DNA of 64,000 nucleotides from JANPCX01 sp046049865. Lineage in GTDB: Bacteria > Pseudomonadota > Gammaproteobacteria > Burkholderiales > Burkholderiaceae_C. The position numbers and the translations under genes were made by a program. The DNA is taken from contig JBJOQO010000004.1 of NCBI GenBank assembly GCA_046049865.1, positions 1-64,000 of the forward strand. The letters run 5' to 3'. The notes beneath the pieces are model-generated. The model saw nothing but the letters and a program-made list of their open reading frames with translations, had not been told where the DNA came from and made no database searches. The first letter of the stretch is position 1. Each line of letters opens with the position of its first letter. Positions 8,652 through 16,644 of the stretch are shown in pieces.

Positions 8652-9257
8652 TTAATCCAACGACGTCACCCATACGGTTTTAACTGTTCGCCAAATCAGC
8701 CTCATATCAAACGTGAGCGAGGCTTGATCGACATAGGCCTCGGCCAGTTTGAGTTTGGCTGGCAAGACCACCTCGCGGTATTGGCGCTCGGGATCGGCCG
8801 CTTCGGCAAGCAGTTCACCTTCGTTGCGGTATTCAATCGACGCCAAGTCGGTGATGCCGGGTCGAACACTCAGAATTTTGTCTCGCAGATCGGCCGGATA
8901 CAACGCCACATACTGCGGCAACTCGGGCCTCGGGCCGACCAAGCTCATGTGGCCTTGCAGCACGTCCAGCAGTTGGGGCAATTCATCGAGTTTGCTGCGG
9001 CGTAAGAATTGACCGGCGCGGGTGATTCGCTCGTCTTTCCCCACCGTGATGCCTGGGCCTTCATGGCTGGGATCGTGCGTCATGGTGCGCAACTTGCGAA
9101 TGCGGAACAACCGCCCGCCGCGTCCCACGCGCTCTTGGCGGAAGAGTGCGGGGCCTGGAGAGTCGAGTTTGATCCACATGGCCAGCAGCAACAGCAGTGG
9201 GGCCAGCAACAGCAGGGCCACGCTGGCGACAGCCAAGTCAAACAGTCGCTTGAGCAT
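8652..9257 (-). CDS. sugar transferase (polyprenyl-phosphate phosphoglycosyl transferase)
   Basis: 201 aa, the size of a minimal PglC-type monotopic phosphoglycosyl transferase, which moves a sugar phosphate from a UDP-sugar onto undecaprenyl phosphate to prime polysaccharide or glycan assembly. Seen: a re-entrant hydrophobic N-terminus (KRLFDLAVASVALLLLAPLL), the positively charged FRIRKLRTM, the DELPQLLDVLQGHMSLVGPR block with the catalytic Asp-Glu and VGPRPELP, then VRPGITDLASIEYRNEG. It is the last gene of the minus-strand polysaccharide operon and lies 24 bases after the aminotransferase, a PglC/PglE-like pairing. The sugar is unknown. Confidence 0.92.
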   Translation of the reverse strand: MLKRLFDLAVASVALLLLAPLLLLLAMWIKLDSPGPALFRQERVGRGGRLFRIRKLRTMTHDPSHEGPGITVGKDERITRAGQFLRRSKLDELPQLLDVLQGHMSLVGPRPELPQYVALYPADLRDKILSVRPGITDLASIEYRNEGELLAEAADPERQYREVVLPAKLKLAEAYVDQASLTFDMRLIWRTVKTVWVTSLD

Positions 9258-9281
9258 GGTCGTTGTGCAATAGAACAGACG

Positions 9282-10463
9282 TCACATCAACACGCGGTGC
9301 ACTGCATCCACCACGCGCTGCACATTCCCATCGCTCATCTTGGAATACAGCGGCAGGCTCAGCATGCGCTCGTAGGCTTGGTGGCTGTGGGGAAACTGCT
9401 CGGGGGTGAGTTGGTAGCGGTCGCGCCAATAGGGCTGCAGGTGCAGTGGGATGTAGTGCACGCTGCAACCGATGCCCAGGGCAAACAGGCGTTCAATCAC
9501 GGTATCGCGTGACAAAGCGCATTCGTCTTTCAGGCGCAGCACGTACAAATGCCAGGCGTGGGTGTCCTCAAGCTGGGTTCCGCTGCTGCCAGGCACCGGC
9601 GGTGTCAGCACAGGCAGATTGGCGAATGCCGCGCTGTACGTCGCAGCGATATCTGCACGGCGCTGCTGGAAAGTGCGGGCCTTCTTCAGCTGGTGCAGGC
9701 CCAGGCTGGCGGCGATGTCGGTCAGGTTGTACTTGAAGCCAGGCGCAACGATCTCGTAGTACCAGCTTGGAACTTTGGCGGTGAAGCGGTCGAAAGCATC
9801 ACGGCTGATGCCGTGCAGACGCATCACTGCAATACGTTTGGCCAGATCCGCGTCGCGGGTCACCACCATGCCGCCCTCACCGGTGGTGATGGTTTTGTTG
9901 GCATAGAAGCTGAAGACGGTGACGTCGGAGCCGAGCGTGCCGACCAACTGGCCGCAGCTCGTGGTGGGCAAGGCATGTGCCGCGTCTTCCACGACTTTGA
10001 GGCCATGTTTTTTGGCGACGCGCAACAACGCAGGCATGTCGGCAGCCAACCCGGCGTAATGCACCGGCATCACGGCTTTGGTTCGTGGGGTGATGGCAGC
10101 TTCCACCGCTTGCACGTCGATGCACAAGGTAGCCGGGTCCACATCCACCAGCACCACGTCAGCACCCAAGTAACGCACCACTTCGGCGGTGGCGGTGAAG
10201 GTGTGGGTGGTGGTGATGACTTCATCACCCGGGCCGATGCCCAGCGCTTCAAGCGCGAGGTGCAACCCAGCGGTGGCGGAGTTCACGGCCAAACAGTGCA
10301 AATGCGGATCGCCAAGAAAGTCGCGGAACTCGGCCTCAAATCGTTTGGCCTTGGGTCCGGTGGTGAGCCAGCCGGATTTCAGGGTGTCGATCACTTCAGC
10401 GATTTCGTCGTCACCGATTTCCGGTAAGGCGAAGGGAAGAAAGGGCAGTGAAGGCGCGGGCAT
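9282..10463 (-). CDS. DegT/DnrJ/EryC1/StrS family sugar aminotransferase
   Basis: 393 aa, normal for PLP-dependent aminotransferases that act on keto sugars bound to nucleotide (as in PglE, WecE, ArnB). Visible: the N-terminal LPEIGDDEIAEVIDTLKSGW typical of the family, the cofactor-binding VNSATAGLHLAL, VVEDAAHAL with the conserved Asp, and the PLP lysine in SFYANKTITTGEGG. The C-terminal part has HYIPLHLQPYW. It follows vapC by 4 bases and precedes the sugar transferase by 24 bases, so it is part of the polysaccharide operon and probably makes an amino sugar for the priming step. Confidence 0.95.
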   Translation of the reverse strand: MPAPSLPFLPFALPEIGDDEIAEVIDTLKSGWLTTGPKAKRFEAEFRDFLGDPHLHCLAVNSATAGLHLALEALGIGPGDEVITTTHTFTATAEVVRYLGADVVLVDVDPATLCIDVQAVEAAITPRTKAVMPVHYAGLAADMPALLRVAKKHGLKVVEDAAHALPTTSCGQLVGTLGSDVTVFSFYANKTITTGEGGMVVTRDADLAKRIAVMRLHGISRDAFDRFTAKVPSWYYEIVAPGFKYNLTDIAASLGLHQLKKARTFQQRRADIAATYSAAFANLPVLTPPVPGSSGTQLEDTHAWHLYVLRLKDECALSRDTVIERLFALGIGCSVHYIPLHLQPYWRDRYQLTPEQFPHSHQAYERMLSLPLYSKMSDGNVQRVVDAVHRVLM

Positions 10464-10467
10464 GGCG

Positions 10468-10899
10468 TCAATCCAAAGTCAACAAATGCTTTTTTGTCGC
10501 GCCAGGCACCGCTTCAACCGCGATGCCGCGGTCAAAAGTCACCAAGCGGCCGCTCTGCGCCACGGCCAGTGCCAGCAAATAGGCGTCGGTGATTTGGCGC
10601 GAGGTGAGCACGCGATCCCAGCGCAGGCGATCTGCCTCCAGCAAACTCACCGAATCGGGCCAAAACACATGGCTGCGGTGGGCTGTGGCAACACCCAACT
10701 GCTGCGCCACCCGCGCCAAAGGCTGGCTGTTGGGGTAAGACGTGAGCGACATGATGCGCAGGCAACCGTTTTGCGTCAGCGGGCAGGAAGCCCAGCCGAA
10801 GCGGGCATTGGCCTGCATCCATTGAGTGGCCAAGCGGTGGTGCAAATGGCCTGCATCGAGCAAGGCCACAAGCACGTTCACATCCAGCAGGGCGCGCAT
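10468..10899 (-). CDS. vapC: PIN-domain ribonuclease toxin, VapC family
   Basis: 143 aa PIN-domain protein. Acidic active-site residues are visible in the expected order: LLDVNVLVALLD near the N-terminus, ITDAYLLALAVAQ in the third quarter, and TFDRGIAVEAVPG near the end. VapC toxins cleave tRNA or rRNA and are held by the cognate VapB. The gene starts 18 bases after its antitoxin and stops 4 bases before the aminotransferase, so it is embedded in the polysaccharide operon. RNA target unknown. All catalytic positions look intact, so there is no sign of decay. Confidence 0.9.
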   Translation of the reverse strand: MRALLDVNVLVALLDAGHLHHRLATQWMQANARFGWASCPLTQNGCLRIMSLTSYPNSQPLARVAQQLGVATAHRSHVFWPDSVSLLEADRLRWDRVLTSRQITDAYLLALAVAQSGRLVTFDRGIAVEAVPGATKKHLLTLD

Positions 10900-10917
10900 A
10901 TCGTGTGGCAGCCTGCG

Positions 10918-11169
10918 TCAGATGCCTTCTGCGTCCCGCAGCGCATTAACTTGGTCGTTTGTCGCCACCACACCAGGGCGCGCCGCAAAGGGCTGAAAAC
11001 CCGCCACGCTGGCACGCGGGCTTTTTGTCGGCGCGGCGGCAACGCCACCCCCCGTGAGCGAGCGCCGCAACAGGCGCGACACCACTGCGCCGGCCGTGGA
11101 GCGTTCGCGGCGAGCCATCTCTTTGGCCGCGGCCAAAAGGTCGTCGTCGATATCAAGTGTGGTGCGCAT
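10918..11169 (-). CDS. vapB: VapB-type antitoxin
   Basis: 83 aa from ATG 11169 (MRTTLDIDDDLLAAAKEMAR); the open frame extends far upstream into DNA that does not look coding. The N-terminus is a ribbon-helix-helix (strand RTTLDID, helices DDLLAAAKEMARRE and TAGAVVSRLLRRSL), typical of VapB antitoxins that bind the operon promoter. The tail (GFQPFAARPGVVATNDQVNA) resembles the toxin-binding region of this subgroup. vapC follows after 18 bases. About 100 bases separate it from the preceding methyltransferase, enough room for an autoregulated promoter. Confidence 0.88.
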   Translation of the reverse strand: MRTTLDIDDDLLAAAKEMARRERSTAGAVVSRLLRRSLTGGGVAAAPTKSPRASVAGFQPFAARPGVVATNDQVNALRDAEGI

Positions 11170-11272
11170 GGTGTGGCCCTCGATGGATGACGTGATGTTT
11201 TGATGCGCTGATGATTGTAGACCAGGGTTTGGGGTCTGTTGACAGACACAATTCGCGAGGGCGATTTGTGTG

Positions 11273-12004
11273 TCAAGAGACCCTGGAAATCCAGCACAAC
11301 AAATGGGTGCGCAGCCAAGGCCAGGCGTTGAGCGCGGTGTAAAGCGCTGGATGGGCATTCATGACAACACGGGCCAAAGGCGGGGCCAAGGTGAGGCGTT
11401 GCGTGTGGAACTGACCCTGCGGAAACAGCGCACGCACGCGGCGCAGTGGCACACCTCGCACATCTGGGTTGCGTGGGTTGTTCACGGTGAAGTCGTACCA
11501 AATGACCGCGCCGCCCGGTTTGAGCCAACGCCACATTTGAGTGGCCAGGCGCTGCTGGTAGGCGTCGTCCAGCAAGGATGAAAAAACGGTGGACTGCAGC
11601 AGCAGGTCGCAGCTTGCGTCCTGCAAATCCAGCGCCAGCGCGTCACCTTGCCAAAGTTGAACCGGAGAAGGCAACAAGGCGCGCGCGGTTTGATGACGCT
11701 GCTGCAACAGCTCAACGCCCATCAAGTGCTCCGGTGACAAACCCAAACGCAACAGGTCGAGCAAGTTGCCACCGGTGCCCGAGCCAACTTCGAGCACCCG
11801 TAAGTGCGCCAACCGCGTCAGGTCACCCCCTACATGGCGCAAGAGTTGGTGCGCCATGGCACGTTCGCGTTCCTGCGCGGGCCACAAAGCGGCGGGGTTG
11901 AGGCGGTGGTAACGCCAGTCGTGTGATGCGTCAACGCGGCGGGCATACCGCGCGCGCACGGCATCGGTCTCGTCATCCGGTTGGGGGGTGGGGGTGGCAT
12001 CCAT
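11273..12004 (-). CDS. class I SAM-dependent methyltransferase
   Basis: 243 aa. The SAM-binding motif I is LRVLEVGSGTGGNLLDLLRL; motif II/III acidic residues appear in GVELLQQRHQTAR and WQGDALALDLQDASCDLLLQ, and the post-II motif is WRWLKPGGAVIWYDF. The C-terminal part (RRVRALFPQGQFHTQRLTLA) is as in methyltransferases of glycan clusters. It follows the GT2 gene by 10 bases on the minus strand, so it probably methylates a sugar or lipid-linked intermediate. The exact substrate cannot be read from sequence. Confidence 0.9.
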   Translation of the reverse strand: MDATPTPQPDDETDAVRARYARRVDASHDWRYHRLNPAALWPAQERERAMAHQLLRHVGGDLTRLAHLRVLEVGSGTGGNLLDLLRLGLSPEHLMGVELLQQRHQTARALLPSPVQLWQGDALALDLQDASCDLLLQSTVFSSLLDDAYQQRLATQMWRWLKPGGAVIWYDFTVNNPRNPDVRGVPLRRVRALFPQGQFHTQRLTLAPPLARVVMNAHPALYTALNAWPWLRTHLLCWISRVS

Positions 12005-12014
12005 GGTGTGCCCT

Positions 12015-13064
12015 TCAGCGCGTCAAACGATCAAGCCCGCCACCACCGGTTTTTTTGCCACGCAACACGTCAAGCCAACCCCATAACGAACCCGCGCCGT
12101 AACCCAGGTGGTAGGCCGCGATGACGGCTGGCAGTCGCCAAACCGCCGACCCAGCCAAAGCGGGTTGGGTTGTGGCCACAATCAACCCTGAGGCCAGCAA
12201 CACCGCCATGCCATACAGCGCCAACAGCAACTCCAGCAGGGCCCCGTGGCCATAGGCGGCGGGCAAGACAGACAAAACGAGCAGCGCCACGAATAAACCT
12301 GGCACGAGGTGGCGCAACGCTGCAGCTTGCCCATGCTTGCGCATGACGAATGGCTTCCAGTACCCATATTGCAGGTACTGCTTGAACAAGGCCGTGATGG
12401 ACGAGCGCGGTTCGTACACCGACTCGATGGCCGCACTTTGCCAAATGCGCCCACCGCCGCGTGTGATGCGCAGGTTGTGTTCGTCGTCCTGGTTGCGCAC
12501 CAAGGTTTCATCAAAGCCGCCCCAGCGGGTGAAGGTGGCGCGGGGCCAAGCACCCAGATACACGGTGTCAACCCAGCCGCTGTAGCGCACATCACGCGAG
12601 CGTGCACCACCGGCAACCCAGCGCGACTGGAAAGCAGCGGCAATGGCCAGGCCGGTGGCATCGTGCGCACGGGCTGCGCGCGCACGCCAAGGGCCACCGA
12701 CGTTGTCTGCGCCTGTCTGTTCGATCTGCTCAATGCAGCGCGCGATGTAGTCGCTGGCATAACGGGTGTGGACATCCAAACGCACAATCACCTCGCCCTC
12801 GGCCTTGGCGATGGCGGCATTCAATCCGGTGGACACGATGCGTGCAGGGTTGTCGATGAGTTGCAAGCGGGTATCACGCTGCGCCCAGCCTTGCAACAAC
12901 TCCCGCGTACCGTCATCGCTCAAACCATCGGCGATCAACACTTGCATCTGCCAACCCGCAGGCAGTTGTTGACCGGTGGCCGCCTCACAAAATGCGGCGA
13001 TGTGCGCTTTCTCGTTCCGGCAGGGCACGATGACCGACACGGTGCGCAGCAGCTGCGAGTTCAT
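12015..13064 (-). CDS. glycosyltransferase family 2 (ExoA-like)
   Basis: 349 aa from ATG 13064 (MNSQLLRTVSVIVPCRNEKA), overlapping the upstream GT4 stop by 4 bases (ATGA). GT-A fold signs: VSVIVPCRNE, VLIADGLSDDGT, then VIVRLDVHTRY as the metal/nucleotide motif, GGFDETLVRNQDDEHNLR as the acceptor/catalytic region, and a C-terminal set of about three hydrophobic helices (LVPGLFVALLVLSVL). The architecture resembles membrane-attached ExoA of succinoglycan synthesis. It presumably adds one sugar to the lipid-linked repeat unit at the inner membrane. Confidence 0.92.
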   Translation of the reverse strand: MNSQLLRTVSVIVPCRNEKAHIAAFCEAATGQQLPAGWQMQVLIADGLSDDGTRELLQGWAQRDTRLQLIDNPARIVSTGLNAAIAKAEGEVIVRLDVHTRYASDYIARCIEQIEQTGADNVGGPWRARAARAHDATGLAIAAAFQSRWVAGGARSRDVRYSGWVDTVYLGAWPRATFTRWGGFDETLVRNQDDEHNLRITRGGGRIWQSAAIESVYEPRSSITALFKQYLQYGYWKPFVMRKHGQAAALRHLVPGLFVALLVLSVLPAAYGHGALLELLLALYGMAVLLASGLIVATTQPALAGSAVWRLPAVIAAYHLGYGAGSLWGWLDVLRGKKTGGGGLDRLTR

Positions 13065-14164
13065 AGCGGTGCCGCCAAGCAGCGTTGATAGAGCGCCCAC
13101 ATCTTGTCCATCTCCAAACGGCGCGACGCACGCTCTTCGATGAGGGCACGGTTGTGGCTGCCCATGGCATTCAAGGCGGGAGCGCCTGAGCGAACCAATT
13201 GCAGCAGGGCCTGGGTGATGCGGGCGTTGTCACGGGTGGCGTTGCTGGCCGCGCTGTTGGCTGCGTTTCTAGCATCCACCAAACGTCCACCTTGGTCGTT
13301 CACCCACTGGCGATTGGCGGGCAGTTCAGAGACCAACATCGCCAAACCGCAAGCCATGGATTCGAGCAATGACACCGAGGTCGCATCACTCAAGGGCAAG
13401 CTGATGGAGATCGCACAGCGCTGCATCACCGCCAGCATGGCGTCTTCATTCAGCCGTCCATGGAACACCACATCATCGATCAAACCCAAACGCTGCACCT
13501 GGTTTCGCAGCGCCGACTCCAGGCTGCCGCCGCCGAGCAAATGCAACGCACCCAACTGTTGGGGCTCGGCCAGTTTGGCCTGTGCGTAGGCATCGATGAT
13601 GCGGTCAATTTGGTAGTTAGGTTCCCACGCTCGCAGGCTCGCGCATTGCACGGGTTGGGCTGAACGTGCTTGTGCGGGCGGCACAAAACGGTCGGTGTCA
13701 GCACCCCAGGACACCTCCTGCAAATCTGCGGTCGGCTGGTAGCGCGCCACCGCTTGCAATACATCGTCCGAGTCTGCGGTGATGAGCTGCGCGCGACGCA
13801 GTGTCCACTGGGTGAGCGCACGCCAGAGTTTGTTTTTTTGCGGTGTCAACAAAATGTCAGACCCCCAGGCCGTGAGCACCACGCGCGGATGGCCCGCCGC
13901 AGCAGCCCACAGGCCATTGGAGGTGATGTAGTGGCCGTGCACCACGTCCGGCTGCAGCGCGCGCGTCAAAGAACGCACCTCCGGCAAGGCTAAAAACCAG
14001 GCCGCAGAATTGGTGCCCGGTCGAATCACGTGCATGGACGCAGCAGCAGGAATAACCCCAGGTCGCCGGGTGGCCACATGGCACTGCGCACCACGCGCGG
14101 CCATTTCATGCACCCAGCGCTGCAGGTGCACGCTGTCGGCATCGCCGAAAAAGAGAATCTTCAT
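13061..14164 (-). CDS. glycosyltransferase family 4
   Basis: 367 aa from ATG 14164 (MKILFFGDADSVHLQRWVHE). GT-B fold with a GT1/GT4 C-terminal domain: the acceptor domain begins KILFFGDADS and includes PDVVHGHYITSNG; the donor domain has LGGGSLESALRNQVQRLGL, VVFHGRLNEDAMLAVMQRC and the EX7E-type region LPLSDATSVSLLESMACGLA. Retaining glycosyltransferase of the polysaccharide operon. The start codon lies 4 bases downstream of the left end of the 244-bp inverted-repeat element, so any Shine-Dalgarno for it must come from the element end. Confidence 0.93.
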   Translation of the reverse strand: MKILFFGDADSVHLQRWVHEMAARGAQCHVATRRPGVIPAAASMHVIRPGTNSAAWFLALPEVRSLTRALQPDVVHGHYITSNGLWAAAAGHPRVVLTAWGSDILLTPQKNKLWRALTQWTLRRAQLITADSDDVLQAVARYQPTADLQEVSWGADTDRFVPPAQARSAQPVQCASLRAWEPNYQIDRIIDAYAQAKLAEPQQLGALHLLGGGSLESALRNQVQRLGLIDDVVFHGRLNEDAMLAVMQRCAISISLPLSDATSVSLLESMACGLAMLVSELPANRQWVNDQGGRLVDARNAANSAASNATRDNARITQALLQLVRSGAPALNAMGSHNRALIEERASRRLEMDKMWALYQRCLAAPL

Positions 14165-14168
14165 AGGT

Positions 14169-14412
14169 TTAACCCGCATATTTCACCAGGGACGCGCCCG
14201 AGTGGGCTGTGATGCGGTACGCTGGCAAGGCGCGACGACGCTGCGGGCTCGTGCCCGCAAGGAGGAGCAACGCGGCCAGCGTGCCACAGCACGGCTCAAT
14301 CGGGTGTGTAGCGCTCGGACCAAATTGGATTTGGCACTCGAAGCCAAGAAAGTGAGCATTCATGCGGTGTTACGGGGCATAGAAGAGCGACCTGGTGAAA
14401 TATGCGGGTTAA
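14169..14412. mobile_element. MITE-like element with 22-bp perfect terminal inverted repeats
   Basis: A 244-bp segment between the acetyltransferase and GT4 genes is bounded by perfect 22-base inverted repeats at 14169-14190 and 14391-14412 (TTAACCCGCATATTTCACCA at the left outer end). No transposase fits inside. The interior holds a GC-rich hairpin (CGGGCTCGTGCCCG near 14247). The right repeat supplies the TAA stop (14409-14411) of the acetyltransferase, and the left repeat ends 4 bases before the GT4 start. No target duplication is obvious. The repeat ends remind me of IS1380-type ends, but that is unverified memory. A diverged copy of the right half occurs near 29.1 kb. Confidence 0.7.
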
Positions 14413-15002
14413 TGAACAGAGCGAGCCCAGGCGTCGTAAGTGGCTTGCAATTCGGGATGGTGTTCCAGCCAGCGCGCATCACCCTCGCGGGTGTCCCCCA
14501 CTTGCACGGCGGGCTGGCCTGCCATGACCGCGAAGGCAGGTACCTCACCGCTGACATAACTGTAGGCCCGCAGCAAGGCACCTTTGCCAATGCGGCTGCC
14601 CGGCGCTATCACGCAGTGCGGCCCCACGAACACATAGGCTCCGATGTGGGTGGGCGCTCTGTGCATGCCTGCCGGGTTGTCCTTGCCAAAGTAGCTTCGG
14701 CCATGCAAACGTAACGCCACATGGCTGCTATGGGTAAGCACTGACACGTGGTTGGTGATTTGACAGCCCTCGCCCAGGGTGAGTCCGCCCGAGGCATCGA
14801 GAAAATTGTGATGACCAATGAAGACGTGGTCGGCACAAGTCAAATCCGCCCGGCCTTCGATCACCGTGCTGCTGCTGACCCGGGTGTGGGGCAAAAAATT
14901 GCCCCCTTTCGAGACAAAACCATACACCAGACGCGGCCCGTTGAAGCACGCACGCAGCCTGGACGCCCAATGGCGAAGCCTGGGTAAAAAATGAAAACTC
15001 AT
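14409..15002 (-). CDS. hexapeptide-repeat acetyltransferase (LbetaH, WcaF/CysE-like)
   Basis: 197 aa. Left-handed beta-helix acyltransferase: hexapeptide-type turns run from SSSTVIEGRADLTCADHVFI through GGLTLGEGCQITNHVSVLTH and THIGAYVFVGPHCVIAPGSR to IGKGALLRAYSYVSG. The catalytic His is probably in VLTHSSHVAL. It likely O-acetylates a sugar of the polysaccharide. The start overlaps the flippase stop by 4 bases. The last codons and the TAA stop lie in the right terminal repeat of the 244-bp element, so the native C-terminus may have been replaced by the insertion. Confidence 0.9.
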   Translation of the reverse strand: MSFHFLPRLRHWASRLRACFNGPRLVYGFVSKGGNFLPHTRVSSSTVIEGRADLTCADHVFIGHHNFLDASGGLTLGEGCQITNHVSVLTHSSHVALRLHGRSYFGKDNPAGMHRAPTHIGAYVFVGPHCVIAPGSRIGKGALLRAYSYVSGEVPAFAVMAGQPAVQVGDTREGDARWLEHHPELQATYDAWARSVH

Positions 15003-16267
15003 GCCACAGATTGTGCGGGTGAATGTGGGCGCTTAGACCACAAGACACGCAAGGGCAGGTGGCTCAGCCGCAAGAACAACACCAAACCAAGAACAATGGC
15101 CACGCCGTAAGACACACTGGTAGCCACCGCAGCGCCAGCTGCACCCCAAAGTGGTATCCACCACCAAGACAGCCCCAGATTCAGCAACATGGAAGTCAGC
15201 GCAATGCCGCCCGCCAACCAAGGCTGGCCACGTTGGTTGGTGAAATAGGCCGAGATTCCCGACGCACTGCTGTAGGCCAAGGTGCCAGGCAACAGCATCA
15301 ACAAGTACCACCAAGCCGGCCGGTACACCTCGCCCAAGACGGCAGGCAACGCCCACCAGGCAACTGCCAACAAAAGCGGCGACGCCAGCAGCACCCCCAA
15401 TGCACCCCAACGCACGGCTTGCACAGTGGTGGCAGCGGCGGCTTGTGCATCTGATGCGCCGATGCGAGCATAGACCGCCGTCGTCACGGCAGACGACACC
15501 AACCACAACAGCTCAGCAACCGTGACAGCGACCGAGTAAATGCCCGCAGCAGCCAAGCCGTCCAAACGTTCAACCAAAAACAAATTCACACGGTAGTTGA
15601 GCAGGCTGATGACATTGGTCAGACCGATCAGGGCGACGAAGCGCCACGCAGGCACGAGCAAGGTCCAGTCGGGCCGTGCCCAGCGCTGCGACTTCAACGA
15701 CCAACCCAAGGCGAGCAGCCCGACAACAGACTTGGCCAGCACCCAGGCCCACAAAACCTGAGACACCTGCAGCGGCGGCCACAGCAACATGCAAAGCGCA
15801 ATGCCCATCAATACCGACACAGGCGCAGCCAGCGCGAATCCGTTCAATGGCAGCAGCTCGGACCGACCCAGCCAAACGCCCGATACCGTGGGAACAATCA
15901 GCAAAAACGGCGCCGCAAAAGCGAGCAGCACCAGTTGGTCATAAGGTGGGCTCGGTCGCGCTGCCGCCAACGCCAGCAAAACGAGGCCCCCCAGGGCGCC
16001 GGCCAGCAAAGCCGCTGACAGCAACGTGCTGCGCAGGGCGGCGGGCGGATCATCAAGAGATTGCGAGTGCGCTCGTGCCAACCAAAGCCCAAAACCCGAG
16101 AACAAAGTCAATAGAACCGACTCGCACGCCACAAATAACGCGAAAGTTCCTTGTGCATCCGGTCCCAAGCGGGCGACCAGTGCCAAAAGCAACAAGCCAG
16201 CCAGAACTGTGGACACCCGCCCAGCCAAATTAATGGCCGTGCCTTTGGCCAAGTGGGGAGTGCGCAT
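14999..16267 (-). CDS. oligosaccharide flippase, Wzx/MATE-like
   Basis: 422 aa from ATG 16267 (MRTPHLAKGTAINLAGRVST); the longer open frame upstream looks non-coding. About 12 transmembrane helices with the polysaccharide-synthase start (KGTAINLAGRVSTVLAGLLL) and a charged ARLGPDAQGTFALF loop, as in Wzx flippases that move undecaprenyl-linked repeat units across the inner membrane. First gene of the minus-strand polysaccharide operon and overlaps the acetyltransferase by 4 bases. No Wzy polymerase or Wzz is visible in this window, so polymerisation genes must lie elsewhere or the product is a single unit. Confidence 0.9.
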   Translation of the reverse strand: MRTPHLAKGTAINLAGRVSTVLAGLLLLALVARLGPDAQGTFALFVACESVLLTLFSGFGLWLARAHSQSLDDPPAALRSTLLSAALLAGALGGLVLLALAAARPSPPYDQLVLLAFAAPFLLIVPTVSGVWLGRSELLPLNGFALAAPVSVLMGIALCMLLWPPLQVSQVLWAWVLAKSVVGLLALGWSLKSQRWARPDWTLLVPAWRFVALIGLTNVISLLNYRVNLFLVERLDGLAAAGIYSVAVTVAELLWLVSSAVTTAVYARIGASDAQAAAATTVQAVRWGALGVLLASPLLLAVAWWALPAVLGEVYRPAWWYLLMLLPGTLAYSSASGISAYFTNQRGQPWLAGGIALTSMLLNLGLSWWWIPLWGAAGAAVATSVSYGVAIVLGLVLFLRLSHLPLRVLWSKRPHSPAQSVA

Positions 16268-16644
16268 GAATGCAAATGAAGGCGTCAGAGATAGCGACTG
16301 GATACTGGGCAACTTGGTTGGGCGACACTCTTCAGCTCTACCCCCCCAGAGCAGTGTTTCACACCATCTGGAACATAAAAACGATGCGTTTTTATCCGCT
16401 CCATCAAGAGTCAAACAATGCACCAGCTCCGTTCCGGCTGAGTGTGTCTAAGCCAGTGCGTCGTGCTGCGCACGACCCTTCGACTGGCTCAGGGCGAACG
16501 GTGGAGGACTGAAGAATGTCGCCAGTCAGGCTGGCTGAGGGTGAATCCATTCAACGAGGGCGGGATTCTACGGGGCAAGCGCTTGGCGGCCACGCTGGTG
16601 CGGTGGCTCCAAGGGTGGTCTGACCCGCATGCGCCGCACTCAAT
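16268..16644. other. intergenic region upstream of the polysaccharide operon
   Basis: 377 bases without a convincing gene. It must hold the promoter of the flippase-led operon (minus strand), but no clear -10/-35 pair was identified. It contains a short hairpin at 16460-16476 (GTCGTG stem, 5-base loop) directly followed by a widespread imperfect palindrome, CCTTCGACTGGCTCAGGGCG (about 16477-16501), a sequence type seen scattered between genes in many proteobacteria. Short open frames here look random. Confidence 0.5.
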
